From the NCBI RefSeq assembly GCF_003284725.1, contig NZ_PGTO01000004.1:62001-126000 (forward strand): DNA of 64,000 nt, written 5' to 3'. How positions within the stretch are numbered: the stretch's first letter is position 1; the number at the start of each line of letters is the position of its first letter. The translations under genes were made by a program, and so were the position numbers. The notes under the pieces are model-generated. The model was not told the origin of the DNA. It made no database searches and saw only the letters and a list, made by a program, of their open reading frames with translations. This DNA is from Paramagnetospirillum kuznetsovii (lineage in GTDB: Bacteria; Pseudomonadota; Alphaproteobacteria; Rhodospirillales; Magnetospirillaceae). This document shows positions 17,869-29,039 of this stretch, piece after piece.

Positions 17869-18243
17869 TTAGCCCTTGAGGGCCGCTTCGACGGCGGCCA
17901 GGAAGGCATCCACCTCGAAGGGCTTTTCCAGCACCGCGACGGCGCCGAGCCGCTGGGCGGTTTCCAGTCCCTGGGTCTTTTCCAGCCGGGCGCTGCCGCC
18001 GGAAATGGCGATGATGCGGGCGGCGGGCAGCATGGTCTGCAATTCCAGGATGGTCTGGATGCCGTCCATTTCCGGCATGATGATATCGGTGACGATCACG
18101 TCGAAACTGGCGCCGCCTTCGACCATTTCGACGGCAAGGGCACCATTGTCGGCGGTCACCGCCAGGTGTCCGGCCGCTTCCAGCACATCCACCAGCGAAT
18201 CGCGCATCAGCTTGGTGTCTTCGACGATCAGAATCCGGCTCAT
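17869..18243 (-). CDS. Single-domain response regulator (CheY-like receiver)
   Basis: A 124-aa stand-alone receiver domain. The acidic pair is ED in ILIVEDTK, the phospho-acceptor Asp lies in VIVTDIIMPEMDG (about residue 54), the switch Ser in IIAISGG (about 83) and the conserved Lys in VLEKPFEVD (about 105). There is no output domain, so it probably relays phosphate to a partner or binds a target protein. The ATG at 18243 starts directly at the receiver fold. It is divergent from copA, and no sensor kinase is adjacent. Confidence 0.88.
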   Translation of the reverse strand: MSRILIVEDTKLMRDSLVDVLEAAGHLAVTADNGALAVEMVEGGASFDVIVTDIIMPEMDGIQTILELQTMLPAARIIAISGGSARLEKTQGLETAQRLGAVAVLEKPFEVDAFLAAVEAALKG

Positions 18244-18317
18244 GGCCCCTCGCGGCAAGGTGATGGTGTGCTGGCCATTGATACCGGCATTCCAACAGGG
18301 CGGCAAGACGGTTCCCC

Positions 18318-18348
18318 TTGACCTTCCAGTCACGGGAAGGTGAATGAT
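18318..18348 (+). promoter_or_regulatory. CueR-type copper-responsive promoter of copA
   Basis: A -35 box TTGACC (18318-18323) is separated by a 19-bp spacer from the -10-like AATGAT (18343-18348). The spacer holds a perfect dyad ACCTTCC-N7-GGAAGGT (18321-18341). The long 19-bp spacer and this dyad are diagnostic of MerR-family activated promoters, and the dyad matches known CueR boxes of copA genes. The predicted transcript starts near 18355, so translation of copA must begin downstream of it. Confidence 0.85.
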
Positions 18349-18379
18349 AGACTCGTTCATTGAAGGAAAGGGACTTGCC

Positions 18380-20560
18380 GTGACCCATCAGGCGCCGCCC
18401 GCCAGCCTATCGCTTCCCGTCCGGGGCATGACCTGCGCCGCCTGTTCCACCCGGCTGGAACGGGTTTTGGGCAAGATCGACGGTGTCGAGCAGGCCCTGG
18501 TCAGTCTGGCGGCCGAGCGTGCCGATATCCGCTTCGATCCTGCCCTGGCGACGCCGGAACGGCTGGTGGACGCCATCGTCAAGGCGGGATTCCAGGCCGA
18601 TCTGTCCCAGTCGGGCGACGAGGATCTGGACCGTGCCGAGGCCGACTATGCCGCCGAGTCCCGCCGTCAATTGATCGCCCTGGGCATCTCGGCGGCGCTG
18701 ACCCTGCCGCTGGTGGGGCAGATGGGGCTCGATCTCGCCGGGATTCACTGGATGATCCCCGCCTGGATCCAATTGCTGCTGGCGGTGCCGGTGCAATTCT
18801 GGATCGGCGGCCGGTTCTACGCCGGAGCCTGGACCTCGTTGAAGGGCGGCATCGGCAATATGGACGTGCTGGTGGTGCTGGGAACCTCGGCCGCTTTCGG
18901 CCTGTCGGCGTGGCATGTGGTCGCGGGCGACGCCCATCACGGCAATCTCTATTTCGAGGGCGCCGCCGTGGTCATCACCCTGGTGCTGCTGGGCAAGACC
19001 CTGGAAAGCCGCGCCAAGCGCTCGGCCGCGGGCGCCATCCGCGCCCTGATGCGGCTGCGCCCCGACATCGCCCGCGTCGAGCGCGACGGCGCCATCATCG
19101 AGGTTCCCGCCGCCCTGGTGGCGGTGGGCGAGGTGGTGGTGGTGCGGCCGGGCGAGATCGTGGCGGTGGACGGCCGGGTGCTGGACGGCCAAAGCCAGAT
19201 GGACGAAAGCCTGATCACCGGCGAAAGCCTTCCCGTGACCAAGGAGCCGGGCGATTCGGTGGTGGCGGGCGCCGTCAACGGCGACGGTCTGCTGCGGGTC
19301 GAGGCCACGCGGGTGGGCAAGGAATCCACCATCAGCCGCATCATCCGCATGGTCCAGGGCGCCCAGGCCAGCAAGGCGCCGGTCCAGCAACTGGTGGACC
19401 GCGTCTCGGCGGTGTTCGTGCCGGTGGTGGCCGCCATCGCACTGGCCTGTTTCCTCGGCTGGTGGCTGATGGGCGGCGATTTGCAGACCGCCTTCGTCGC
19501 CGCCGTCTCGGTTCTGGTCATCGCCTGTCCCTGCGCCCTGGGCCTCGCCACCCCCACCGGCATCATGGTGGGAACCGGCGTGGCGGCGCGGCACGGCATC
19601 CTGATCAAGGACGCCGAGGCGCTGGAACGCGCCCATCAGGTCACGGTGGTGGTGTTCGACAAGACCGGCACCCTCACCGAGGGCCGTCCGGCGGTGGCCA
19701 ATGTCACCGCGCTGGACGGCGATGGGGCGGGTTTGCTGAGCCTTGCCGCCTCGGCCCAGCAGGGCAGCGAACATCCCCTGGCCCGCGCCGTGTTGGCCGC
19801 CGTGCCGGTCGGGGAACGGGTGGCGGTAAGCGCGTTCCAGTCGCTGCCGGGACGGGGGTTCTCGGCCATGGTGGCGGGCCGCGCCTTGCTGATCGGCAGC
19901 CGCCGCCTGATGAATGAGAGGGGGATCGATCTTTCGGCGCTGTCCTCCGACGCCGACGAGGCTATCGGCCGCACCGTCATGTGGGTGGCGGATTCGGGGA
20001 AGCTTCTGGGCTTCATCGCCGTCGCCGATCCGGTCAAGCCTTCCGCCGTCAAGGCGGTCACCGCCTTGACGGCGTTGGGGGTCGAGACGGTGATGCTGAC
20101 CGGCGACAACGCGCGGGCCGCCCGCGCCGTAGCCGATTCGGTGGGGATCACCCGCGTGGTGGCCGAGGTGCTGCCCGAGGACAAGGCGGCCGAGGTGGAA
20201 AAGCTGAAGCGCGGCGGCGTGGTCGCCATGGTGGGCGACGGCGTCAACGATGCCCCCGCCCTGGCGGCGGCGGATATCGGCGTGGCCATGGGGACAGGCT
20301 CCGATGTGGCCATGCAGGCGGCAGGCATCACCCTGGTGCGCGGCGATCCGTCGCTGCTGGCCGAGGCGCTGTCGCTGTCGCGGGCGACCACCGCCAAGAT
20401 CCGCCAGAACCTGTTCTGGGCCTTCGGCTATAACGTCATCGCCATTCCCGCCGCCGCCCTGGGCCTGCTCACTCCGGTGATCGCCGGGGCGGCCATGGCC
20501 ATGTCCTCGGTCTCGGTGGTGTCCAATTCGCTGCTGCTGCGGCGTTGGAGGATGAGATGA
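18380..20560 (+). CDS. copA: Copper-exporting P1B-type ATPase CopA
   Basis: A 726-aa inner-membrane pump moving Cu(I) out of the cytoplasm. One N-terminal metal-binding domain has GMTCAAC (C19 and C22). The transmembrane metal site is CPC (residues 383-385), the phosphorylation motif DKTGT starts at D427, and the hinge motif GDGVND has D620. The GTG start at 18380 (AAGGAAAGGGA upstream) was chosen because the ATG at 18344 lies inside the predicted -10 box of the CueR promoter. The stop overlaps the cueR start (ATGA). Confidence 0.93.
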   Translation: MTHQAPPASLSLPVRGMTCAACSTRLERVLGKIDGVEQALVSLAAERADIRFDPALATPERLVDAIVKAGFQADLSQSGDEDLDRAEADYAAESRRQLIALGISAALTLPLVGQMGLDLAGIHWMIPAWIQLLLAVPVQFWIGGRFYAGAWTSLKGGIGNMDVLVVLGTSAAFGLSAWHVVAGDAHHGNLYFEGAAVVITLVLLGKTLESRAKRSAAGAIRALMRLRPDIARVERDGAIIEVPAALVAVGEVVVVRPGEIVAVDGRVLDGQSQMDESLITGESLPVTKEPGDSVVAGAVNGDGLLRVEATRVGKESTISRIIRMVQGAQASKAPVQQLVDRVSAVFVPVVAAIALACFLGWWLMGGDLQTAFVAAVSVLVIACPCALGLATPTGIMVGTGVAARHGILIKDAEALERAHQVTVVVFDKTGTLTEGRPAVANVTALDGDGAGLLSLAASAQQGSEHPLARAVLAAVPVGERVAVSAFQSLPGRGFSAMVAGRALLIGSRRLMNERGIDLSALSSDADEAIGRTVMWVADSGKLLGFIAVADPVKPSAVKAVTALTALGVETVMLTGDNARAARAVADSVGITRVVAEVLPEDKAAEVEKLKRGGVVAMVGDGVNDAPALAAADIGVAMGTGSDVAMQAAGITLVRGDPSLLAEALSLSRATTAKIRQNLFWAFGYNVIAIPAAALGLLTPVIAGAAMAMSSVSVVSNSLLLRRWRMR

Positions 20561-20946
20561 ATATCGGCGAGGCGGCCCGGCGTTCGGGCGTTTCGGCCAA
20601 GACCATCCGCTATTACGAGGGCATCGGCCTGATTCCGGCGGCCGGGCGCACCGCGTCGGGTTACCGCGCCTATAGCGCCAACGAGGTGGAAACCCTGCGC
20701 TTCATCCAGCGCGCCCGTTCACTGGGCTTTTCGGTCGATGAGGTGGGGACGCTGCTGGAATTGTGGCGCGACCGCTCGCGGGCCTCGGCCGACGTCAAGG
20801 CGGTGGCGCTCAAGCACGTGACGGCCATCGAGACCAAGATCGCCGAGCTGGAAAGCATCCGCCGCACCCTGCTGGACCTCACCAACCGCTGCTGCGGCGA
20901 CGATCACCCGGATTGCCCCATATTGGATGGTCTGGCGGCGAAATGA
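20557..20946 (+). CDS. cueR: Copper-responsive MerR-family activator CueR
   Basis: A 129-aa regulator. The N-terminal winged helix has [20 protein letters not shown] and [20 protein letters not shown], followed by a dimerisation helix. The metal-binding loop [12 protein letters not shown] places cysteines at 112, 113 and 120; C112 and C120 are the Cu(I) ligands in characterised CueR. The start overlaps the copA stop, so pump and sensor are co-translated, and the protein should act at the dyad upstream of copA. Confidence 0.93.
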   Translation: MNIGEAARRSGVSAKTIRYYEGIGLIPAAGRTASGYRAYSANEVETLRFIQRARSLGFSVDEVGTLLELWRDRSRASADVKAVALKHVTAIETKIAELESIRRTLLDLTNRCCGDDHPDCPILDGLAAK

Positions 20947-20999
20947 TGCGGGCAGGATGCCCGCGCTCCAAACCGGGGGCGCGGGCGTCTCGCCCGCTT
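20945..20999. repeat. GCGGGC-type palindromic intergenic repeat, copy 2
   Basis: ATGCGGGCAGGATGCCCGCG and GCGGGCGTCTCGCCCGC arms form two hairpins between the convergent cueR and polyprenyl synthase genes. It is related to 12361-12420 and 49119-49187 and is possibly used as a terminator. Confidence 0.65.
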
Positions 21000-21002
21000 T
21001 TC

Positions 21003-22022
21003 TCAATAAGCCCGGTCGATGCAGAAATCGATGACGTCGATCATGGCCTGCTTGACCGGGGAATCGGGGAAGATTCCCAGGGCGTCGCGGGCGATCTCGC
21101 CGTAATGGCGGGCGCGGGCGACGGTGGCGGCGAGGCTGCCGTGCTTTTCCATCAGGGCGATGGCGCGCTTCAGGTCGTCGTCGGTCTGTTCCAGCTCCTC
21201 GACGCAGCGCTTCCAGAATTCCCGCTGCTCGTCGTCGCCGCGCCGGAAGGCGAGGATGAGGGGTAGGGTGATCTTGCCCTCGCGGAAATCGTCGCCGACG
21301 GTCTTGCCCAGCACCGCCTGCTTGGCCGAATAGTCCAGCACGTCGTCGATCAACTGGAAGGCGATGCCCAGATTGAGGCCGTAGGATTCCAGCGCCTCTT
21401 CCTCCACCTTGGGCCGCTCGGCCACCACGGCGCCGATGCGGCAGGCGGCGGCGAACAGGGCGGCGGTCTTGGAGCGGATGACCTCCAGATAGGAATCCTC
21501 GCTGGTCTCGGTGTCGTTGGCGGTGATCAGTTGCAGCACCTCGCCCTCGGCGATCACCGAGGAGGCCCGCGACAAAATGGCCAGCACCGCCAGCGAGCCG
21601 TCTTCCACCATCAGCTCGAACGAGCGGGAGAACAGGAAGTCGCCCACCAGCACGCTGGGCTTGTTGCCGAACAGGGCATTGGCCGAGGCCTGTCCGCGCC
21701 GCAGGTCGGATTCGTCGACCACGTCGTCATGCAGCAAGGTGGCGGTATGGATGAATTCGACGCAGGCGGCCAGCTTGATGTGGCGTTCGCCGGAATGCCC
21801 CGCCAGCTTGGCCGAGGCCAGGGTCAACACCGGGCGCAGGCGCTTGCCGCCGGCGGCGATGATGTGGCCGGCCAGTTGCGGGATCAGCTCGACCGGCGAA
21901 TGCATGCGCTCGACGATGGTGCGGTTGACCTTCTGCAAGTCGTCCTTGACCAGCGCCACCAAGGCATCGAAGCTCTTTGCCTTCTTGCCGCGTTCGTCTT
22001 CCAAGCTGACCACGATCGCCAC
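21003..22022 (-). CDS. ispB: All-trans polyprenyl (octaprenyl/decaprenyl) diphosphate synthase
   Basis: A 339-aa isoprenoid chain elongase making the side chain of ubiquinone. The first Asp-rich motif is LLHDDVVDESDLRRG (about residues 97-111) and the second is FQLIDDVLDY (about 222-231). GGKRLRP (about 61-67) is the usual IPP-binding segment. The GTG at 22022 follows GGAGGAGAG at good spacing. The gene is divergent from a methyltransferase gene. Chain length (8, 9 or 10 units) cannot be told from sequence. Confidence 0.9.
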   Translation of the reverse strand: MAIVVSLEDERGKKAKSFDALVALVKDDLQKVNRTIVERMHSPVELIPQLAGHIIAAGGKRLRPVLTLASAKLAGHSGERHIKLAACVEFIHTATLLHDDVVDESDLRRGQASANALFGNKPSVLVGDFLFSRSFELMVEDGSLAVLAILSRASSVIAEGEVLQLITANDTETSEDSYLEVIRSKTAALFAAACRIGAVVAERPKVEEEALESYGLNLGIAFQLIDDVLDYSAKQAVLGKTVGDDFREGKITLPLILAFRRGDDEQREFWKRCVEELEQTDDDLKRAIALMEKHGSLAATVARARHYGEIARDALGIFPDSPVKQAMIDVIDFCIDRAY

Positions 22023-22135
22023 GATACGGACTCTCCTCCTGACGGGCTCGACCCTACCCGCAGGATGAACATAGTGTCGCTGTGGAAAGTCGGTCAAGCT
22101 TGCATCGCCCCATTTACCCTGTTTCCAGTGATTTC

Positions 22136-22903
22136 ATGCCCACGGAATTCCCCTTTACGCTCACCGACGACCGCCTGCTGGACGGCAGGGTCAGGTTGTT
22201 CCAGCCGCAAGACGGCTATCGCGCCGCCGTTGACCCGGTTCTGCTGGCCGCCGCCGTCCATGCCGGTCCGGGCGAGTCGGTGCTTGATCTGGGCTGCGGC
22301 GCGGGGGCGGCGGCGCTGTGTCTGATGGCGCGTATCGGCGGGGTTCGCGTGACCGGATTGGAGATTCAGCCCGACATGGTCCGCTTGGCGCGCATGAACG
22401 CCCAAGCCAATGCCGCCGCCGATTTCACGGTGGTGGAAGGCTCCATCGCGGCGCCTCCACCGGGTCTGGGGCCGTTCGACCATGTCATGACCAATCCGCC
22501 CTATGGGGCGGCGGGGCGGGGAACGCCGCCGCCGGTGGCGGGCAAGGCCGTCGCCCATGTGGAAGGCGAGTCCGATCTTCGCGCCTGGATCAAGGCTGCC
22601 GCCAAGCTGCTCAAGCCCAAGGGAAGCCTCACCCTTATCCATCGCGCCGACCGGCTGGACGAGATTCTGGCCGCCCTGTCGGGGCGCGGCCTCGGCGCTA
22701 TCCATATCCTGCCGCTCTGGCCCAAGGCGGGGCGGTCGGCCGGGCGGGTGGTAGTGTCCGCCCGCAAGGGGTCGAAGGCGCCGCTGGAAGTTTTGCCCGG
22801 CCTGGTCTTGCACGGCGACAACGGGGCCTATTCGCGGGCGGCGGAGGCGATCTTGCGCGGGGCCGGTGCCCTATCTTGTTCTGGTTCCCAAGGTGGAGCA
22901 TAA
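22136..22903 (+). CDS. N6-adenine methyltransferase, TrmN6-like
   Basis: A 255-aa class I SAM-dependent methyltransferase. SAM-binding motif I is VLDLGCGAGAAALCL (about residues 45-59) and the catalytic motif IV is NPPYG (about 118-122), which specifies exocyclic amino-group methylation. The opening DRLLDGRVRLFQPQDGYRAA is typical of the COG4123 family, whose E. coli member methylates A37 of tRNA1-Val. The target is therefore probably tRNA, by homology only. The ATG at 22136 is the first giving the conserved N-terminus. Confidence 0.85.
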   Translation: MPTEFPFTLTDDRLLDGRVRLFQPQDGYRAAVDPVLLAAAVHAGPGESVLDLGCGAGAAALCLMARIGGVRVTGLEIQPDMVRLARMNAQANAAADFTVVEGSIAAPPPGLGPFDHVMTNPPYGAAGRGTPPPVAGKAVAHVEGESDLRAWIKAAAKLLKPKGSLTLIHRADRLDEILAALSGRGLGAIHILPLWPKAGRSAGRVVVSARKGSKAPLEVLPGLVLHGDNGAYSRAAEAILRGAGALSCSGSQGGA

Positions 22904-22910
22904 GGAAGCC

Positions 22911-23153
22911 ATGTTCGGAAAATTCCTCCTCACCGTCGCGGTCATCGCAATCATCTGGTTCGGCTATAAGTATCTGGGCCATCTGGCGGAATTGAAGCGG
23001 CGCGATTCCTCTCCGCGCCCATCGGAACGTCCCGGCCGCGAGCCGCGCGACGCCAAGGTGGACGCGGAAGCCATGGTGGAATGCCGCGTCTGCGGCACGT
23101 GGCAGCCGTCGCGAACGGCCAGATCCTGCGGCAAGGCCGACTGTCCCTATTGA
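22911..23153 (+). CDS. Small membrane protein with C-terminal zinc-binding-type cysteines (hypothetical)
   Basis: An 80-aa protein with one N-terminal membrane helix (FGKFLLTVAVIAIIWFGYKY), a charged Arg/Pro/Ser-rich linker and a C-terminal Cys pattern VECRVCGTWQ...RSCGKADCPY. This resembles the PP0621 family of short membrane-anchored zinc-ribbon proteins. AAGGAAG precedes the ATG, 8 bp after the methyltransferase stop, so one operon is likely. Function unknown. Confidence 0.75.
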   Translation: MFGKFLLTVAVIAIIWFGYKYLGHLAELKRRDSSPRPSERPGREPRDAKVDAEAMVECRVCGTWQPSRTARSCGKADCPY

Positions 23154-23154
23154 G

Positions 23155-23949
23155 TCAGCCGTTGCCCCACCAGTAGACCCAGACGAACAGGAAGATCCAC
23201 ACCACGTCCACGAAGTGCCAGTACCACGACGCGGCCTCGAAGCCCAAATGGCGCACGGCCGTGAAATGGCCGCTCAGACTCCGCGCCAGACACACCCCCA
23301 GGAAGCATACGCCGATCAGGACGTGGAAGCCGTGAAAGCCGGTGGCCATGTAGAATACCGACGGATAGATGCCGTCGGTGAAGGCGAACAGCGCCTGGCC
23401 GTATTCATGGATCTGCAAGGACAGGAACACCAGCCCAAGGAGGATGGTCACGGCCAGCCAGCGCGCCGCCCGGCCGGTCCGATCGGCTCGCAGGGCGTGA
23501 TGCGAGCGGGTGAGCGTCAGGCCTGAACTCATCAGGATCAAGGTGTTCGCGAAGGGAATATGCCAGGTCTCCAGCGTCGCGATACCGGGCGGCGGCCATT
23601 GGGCGACCATGGGGGCCACCTTCAGGCTGGAATGGAAGAAAGCCCAGAAGAACCCGGCGAAGAACATGACCTCCGAGGCGATGAACAGGGCCATCCCCAG
23701 CCTGAGCCCGTGACGGACCTCGTGGCTGTGGGAATGGCCGTCCCGGGACTCGCGGACCACGTCGCGCCACCATACGGCCATGGTCGCCAGCAGCAGCGCC
23801 AAGCCCACCAACAGCCCCCATGTCTGGTCACGGTGATGGAAATAGGTGACGCCGCCATAGGCGAGCACGAAGGCCGAGACCGCTCCCATCAGAGGCCAGG
23901 GGCTGGGATCGACCAGATGATAGGGATGAGACGCGCGCGATATGCTCAT
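23155..23949 (-). CDS. ctaE: Cytochrome c oxidase subunit III
   Basis: A 264-aa subunit of the aa3-type oxidase with seven hydrophobic segments. It shows HPYHLVDPSPWPL at the N-terminus, SEVMFFAGFFWAFFHSS (about residues 90-106) and the C-terminal GFHGFHVLIG and YWHFVDVVWIFLFVWVYWWG signatures. It is the last gene of ctaC-ctaD-ctaG-ctaE, and its ATG overlaps the ctaG stop (ATGA). Confidence 0.96.
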   Translation of the reverse strand: MSISRASHPYHLVDPSPWPLMGAVSAFVLAYGGVTYFHHRDQTWGLLVGLALLLATMAVWWRDVVRESRDGHSHSHEVRHGLRLGMALFIASEVMFFAGFFWAFFHSSLKVAPMVAQWPPPGIATLETWHIPFANTLILMSSGLTLTRSHHALRADRTGRAARWLAVTILLGLVFLSLQIHEYGQALFAFTDGIYPSVFYMATGFHGFHVLIGVCFLGVCLARSLSGHFTAVRHLGFEAASWYWHFVDVVWIFLFVWVYWWGNG

Positions 23950-24497
23950 GATCGGCCTCTTCCTATGCTGGCGGGCTCGTTGGCCCGGAAGAACGTATAA
24001 GACAGGGTGATGGTGGACACTTCCTCGGCATGGGGATCTTCGGCCATGGCGGGGTCGATGACGAAGGTCACCGGCATGTCCAGGCTCTGGCCCGGCTGAA
24101 GCTCCTGCTCGGTGAAGCAGAAGCACTGGATCTTGGCGACATAACGCCCGATCTTGTCGGGGGTGGCGTTGAACACCGCATTGCCGGTCACCGGGCGGTC
24201 GGACAGATTGGTGGCGGTGAAGACGGCCAGGGTGTCCTCGCCCAGCCTCACCCGCATCTCGCCGACCGGAGGCGAGAACCGCCAGTCCAGCCCCTTGGCC
24301 ACCGAGGCGTCGAAGCGGATCTTGACCCAGCGTTCCGCCACCCGTTCCGACGCCGCCGCCACTTGACGCGGCGGCCCGCCGATGCCGGTGGCCTGGCAGA
24401 AGGCTCGGTACAGCGGCACGCTGCCCACCACCAGGCCCAGCATGGCGGCGATGACCACCATCAGCAGGGCCGCCGTCTTGCCGGGGCTGGGGTTCAT
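23946..24497 (-). CDS. ctaG: Cytochrome c oxidase assembly protein CtaG (Cox11)
   Basis: A 183-aa membrane-anchored copper chaperone that delivers copper to the CuB site of subunit I. There is one N-terminal membrane helix (about residues 10-30) with VPLYRAFCQATG just after it. The periplasmic domain carries the Cu-binding CFCF motif in KIQCFCFTEQELQPGQ. The ATG at 24497 gives the standard length. It sits between ctaD and ctaE as in other alphaproteobacteria, but the usual ctaB is absent from the gap. Confidence 0.94.
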   Translation of the reverse strand: MNPSPGKTAALLMVVIAAMLGLVVGSVPLYRAFCQATGIGGPPRQVAAASERVAERWVKIRFDASVAKGLDWRFSPPVGEMRVRLGEDTLAVFTATNLSDRPVTGNAVFNATPDKIGRYVAKIQCFCFTEQELQPGQSLDMPVTFVIDPAMAEDPHAEEVSTITLSYTFFRANEPASIGRGRS

Positions 24498-24504
24498 GAT
24501 CGCC

Positions 24505-26918
<2,414 letters not shown>

Positions 26919-27125
26919 GGGCGTTACCCCTTGCGTTGATCGGTGCCGCCCCAAGAGCGGATATCGCCGATCAAATAACAATGCGTGTCAAACGCAATAT
27001 GGAAAGTGGTAGTCCGAATAAATGTTTCCAAGGCCCTTGTGGTGGAAAACTGACGCATACCACTTGTGGGTAGTGCCAGGATCGCTACATTAGCTGCAAC
27101 GCAACAAGCCCATAGGATCAGCCTC

Positions 27126-27503
27126 ATGCTGTCACGTCTGTTTAATGCCTTCGGTGCGCCGTCCGCGCCAGGGGGCGGCAAGGTTCAGGTCGTCGATCCC
27201 GTTACTATCCGCCGCTGGTGGGAAGCGGGCGAGGTTGTCCTGATCGATGTGCGCGAGCGCGACGAGAATGCCGCCGAGCGGATCGAGGGCGCCCTCAATC
27301 TTCCGCTCAGCAGCTTTAATCCCGCCGAGGTTCCGGTTCCGCCCGAAGGCAAGCGCCTGGTGATCCATTGCCGCAGCGGCGTGCGGTGCGGCAGCGCCAC
27401 CAATCTGCTGCTGGCGGCGGGCTGGGATGGCGAGATCACGCGCATGGAAGGCGGGCTCATGGGCTGGACCGCTTTCGGCGGCCCCACCAAGCGGGGCTCA
27501 TAA
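27126..27503 (+). CDS. Rhodanese-domain protein
   Basis: A 125-aa single rhodanese domain, predicted cytoplasmic sulfurtransferase. The domain runs from VVDPVTIRRWWEAGEVVLID (about residues 21-40) to the C-terminal MEGGLMGW. The active-site loop is CRSGVRCGS, with the persulfide Cys near residue 82. The six-residue loop is of the sulfurtransferase class rather than the longer Cdc25-like class. The N-terminal extension is short and has no signal peptide. It is divergent from ctaC. Confidence 0.85.
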   Translation: MLSRLFNAFGAPSAPGGGKVQVVDPVTIRRWWEAGEVVLIDVRERDENAAERIEGALNLPLSSFNPAEVPVPPEGKRLVIHCRSGVRCGSATNLLLAAGWDGEITRMEGGLMGWTAFGGPTKRGS

Positions 27504-27508
27504 TCTTT

Positions 27509-27523
27509 TAAGAATTGTTCTTA
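27509..27523. promoter_or_regulatory. Inverted repeat in an A+T-rich promoter-like stretch
   Basis: TAAGAA-TTG-TTCTTA, a perfect 6-bp inverted repeat with a 3-bp centre, lies 42 bp upstream of the start of a 57-aa gene. It loosely resembles the Irr iron-control-element pattern of alphaproteobacteria (TTAGAA-N3-TTCTAA), with one position shifted. Identity of the regulator is speculative. Confidence 0.35.
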
Positions 27524-27564
27524 TAAACTGCGCCCGTGCCACTTCATCACAGGAGTGTACGACC

Positions 27565-27738
27565 ATGGGCCAGAAGGCTGCGCGCCGCGAGAAACTAGCG
27601 GCAATTCGGGAGCGGGCTTGGGAAGTGATTTCCACGCCCGAGACCCATACCCTGATGAACAGGGAGCGGGCCCTCGATTCCCTTGGGTACCTCTGGGAAG
27701 TCGAAAAGGAACGCGTGGGTTCTCTGCTGGCTTGCTAG
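27565..27738 (+). CDS. Small basic/acidic helical protein (hypothetical)
   Basis: A 57-aa protein (MGQKAARREKLAAIRERAWE...) with AGGAGTG just upstream of the ATG at 27565. It is predicted to be all-helical with mixed charge, and it has one Cys at the very C-terminus (SLLAC). I do not recognise a family. It is preceded by a short inverted repeat, which suggests its own regulated promoter. The frame is open further upstream, but only inside the rhodanese gene. Confidence 0.6.
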   Translation: MGQKAARREKLAAIRERAWEVISTPETHTLMNRERALDSLGYLWEVEKERVGSLLAC

Positions 27739-27829
27739 CTGGCGATTCCATCATCCGCCCCCTCCCGGCACGGCAGGGGGCGGAGTTGGATCTTCAACCC
27801 GTCAGTCCAACGACATCAGCCCGAAGACG

Positions 27830-28060
27830 TCAGCGGGGACCGCAGCGCCTTGCCATCTTGGCCTGGGCCTCCGCCTCATCGGCGCAGTCACGGCAGTTCT
27901 TGGCATAGGGGTTGGCGCGCAATCGTTCGGCTTCGATATCCTCGCCGCACGCCTTGCAGGTTCCATCCGATGGAACCCTCTCCGCCCGCCCCAAAACCGC
28001 CTGAATTGCTGCTGCGTTGAGAACTTCAATACGTTCCGCCGCGAGGTCGATCTCGTCCAT
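27830..28060 (-). CDS. DksA/TraR-type C4 zinc-finger protein
   Basis: A 76-aa protein with an N-terminal helix (MDEIDLAAERIEVLNAAAIQ) and a zinc finger C-K-A-C-G-E...NCRDC (CxxC-x17-CxxC). It resembles the short TraR/YbiI members of the DksA family, which act on RNA polymerase secondary-channel function. GGGAGTGAGG precedes the ATG at 28060. The long coiled coil of DksA is absent, so it is TraR-like in size. Confidence 0.8.
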   Translation of the reverse strand: MDEIDLAAERIEVLNAAAIQAVLGRAERVPSDGTCKACGEDIEAERLRANPYAKNCRDCADEAEAQAKMARRCGPR

Positions 28061-28152
28061 GCCCTCACTCCCGAGAGTCACTATGCCTGCATATTGTGTA
28101 TAGAACTTGGGGAGATGGCAATATCTATGATGGTGGAATCGGTGTCTTTGGG

Positions 28153-28614
28153 CTATTCGGGGATCTTGGGCGACCAGACCAGGGTCGCGGCGGCATCGTC
28201 CTGATTGCACAATTCCGCCAGTTTACCCGCCGATACCCGCAAGGGAGTGACGCCGTTGATGCTCAGCACGCCCTTGCGCACCAGCTTCCATCCCACCGAT
28301 ACGCAGACGCTTGGCGGGATATCATGGGCGGTGACGGCCACTTGCCCGCCCTTGCGCTCGACCCTGATGGCGCCGCCATAGATGTTCTTTTCGAAGACGC
28401 TGCCCTGGGCGGCGCGCACCATCTGCTCGATAAAGGCTTCCGGGCTGGCCGAGACTTGCAATTCGGGATTCGGAAGTAAAAGGAATGAGACGGCGGTGAA
28501 GCCGCCAAGTATGAACGTCAGGGCAAGCAGGGCGAGGCCCTTGTGCCCGTGGCCCCCGGTGCCATGATGGTGGGGGTGGATGTGCTTGCCGGGAACCGCC
28601 GAGTGAGTGATCAT
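28153..28614 (-). CDS. His-rich membrane-anchored protein of unknown function
   Basis: A 153-aa protein. Residues 1-27 are a His/Gly-rich cytoplasmic tail (HIHPHHHGTGGHGHKG), likely metal-binding. Residues 28-50 form one membrane helix. The remainder looks periplasmic, with helix-strand patterns and two cysteines (SVCVSVGW and AELCNQDD) that could pair in a disulfide. AAAGGGGCG precedes the ATG. No family is recognised with confidence. It has no operon partner; the upstream 180 bp lead to the tRNA gene. Confidence 0.65.
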   Translation of the reverse strand: MITHSAVPGKHIHPHHHGTGGHGHKGLALLALTFILGGFTAVSFLLLPNPELQVSASPEAFIEQMVRAAQGSVFEKNIYGGAIRVERKGGQVAVTAHDIPPSVCVSVGWKLVRKGVLSINGVTPLRVSAGKLAELCNQDDAAATLVWSPKIPE

Positions 28615-28763
28615 GACACGCCCCTTTCAGGGGATAATCCTTCTCATGATCCGAATATGCCATGACTTGATTAAGACAAGGTTTATGCTTCGCGACTATT
28701 CGCTCGACTTGTACGATCACGCATTTTTCGTGTGGTTTTTGGGGGGCAAACCCCTGAAACGGA

Positions 28764-28793
28764 CGAAACCCCAAGGTTTCCCTTGGGGTTTCG
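28764..28793 (-). terminator. Hairpin terminator of tRNA-Val
   Basis: A perfect 13-bp stem (CGAAACCCCAAGG / CCTTGGGGTTTCG) with a 4-nt loop lies immediately 3' of the tRNA on the minus strand. The following T-tract is poor, so termination may be factor-assisted. Confidence 0.6.
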
Positions 28794-28794
28794 A

Positions 28795-28869
28795 TGGTGG
28801 GCGGTACAAGGTTTGAACTTGTGACCCCTGCGATGTCAACACAGTGCTCTACCGCTGAGCTAACCGCCC
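28795..28869 (-). tRNA. tRNA-Val (anticodon GAC)
   Basis: A 75-nt cloverleaf readable on the minus strand. The acceptor arms are GGGCGGT and ACCGCCC, the D-stem is GCTC/GAGC, and the anticodon stem CTGTG/CGCAG encloses the loop TTGACAT (anticodon GAC). The T-arm is ACAAG-TTCAAAC-CTTGT. The discriminator A and an encoded CCA are present. The 3' end lies beside a hairpin. It is not disrupted, and no integrase is attached to it. Confidence 0.95.
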
Positions 28870-29039
28870 GTCACGACGTGGCCGCAATGTCTCGCGGGCC
28901 GCCGAGGGGGGTTCTTTTAGCGTCGTTCGCGCGCCATTGCAAGCCCTTCTGAACGGCTTTTCGCAGGCTTTTGGTTCCATGATTTTTTAATCCCGGATAT
29001 GACAGGCGGCCCGCGACCTGCTAAGAATTCGCCATAGCC

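Noticed and set aside
18344-18379. ATG at 18344 as copA start
   Set aside because: It lies inside the predicted -10 box of the CueR promoter, so it would not be in the mRNA.
28795-28869. tRNA-Val as the island's integration site
   Set aside because: The tRNA is intact and no fragment of it recurs; the 38-bp duplication at 30686 and 47220 is a much better boundary.
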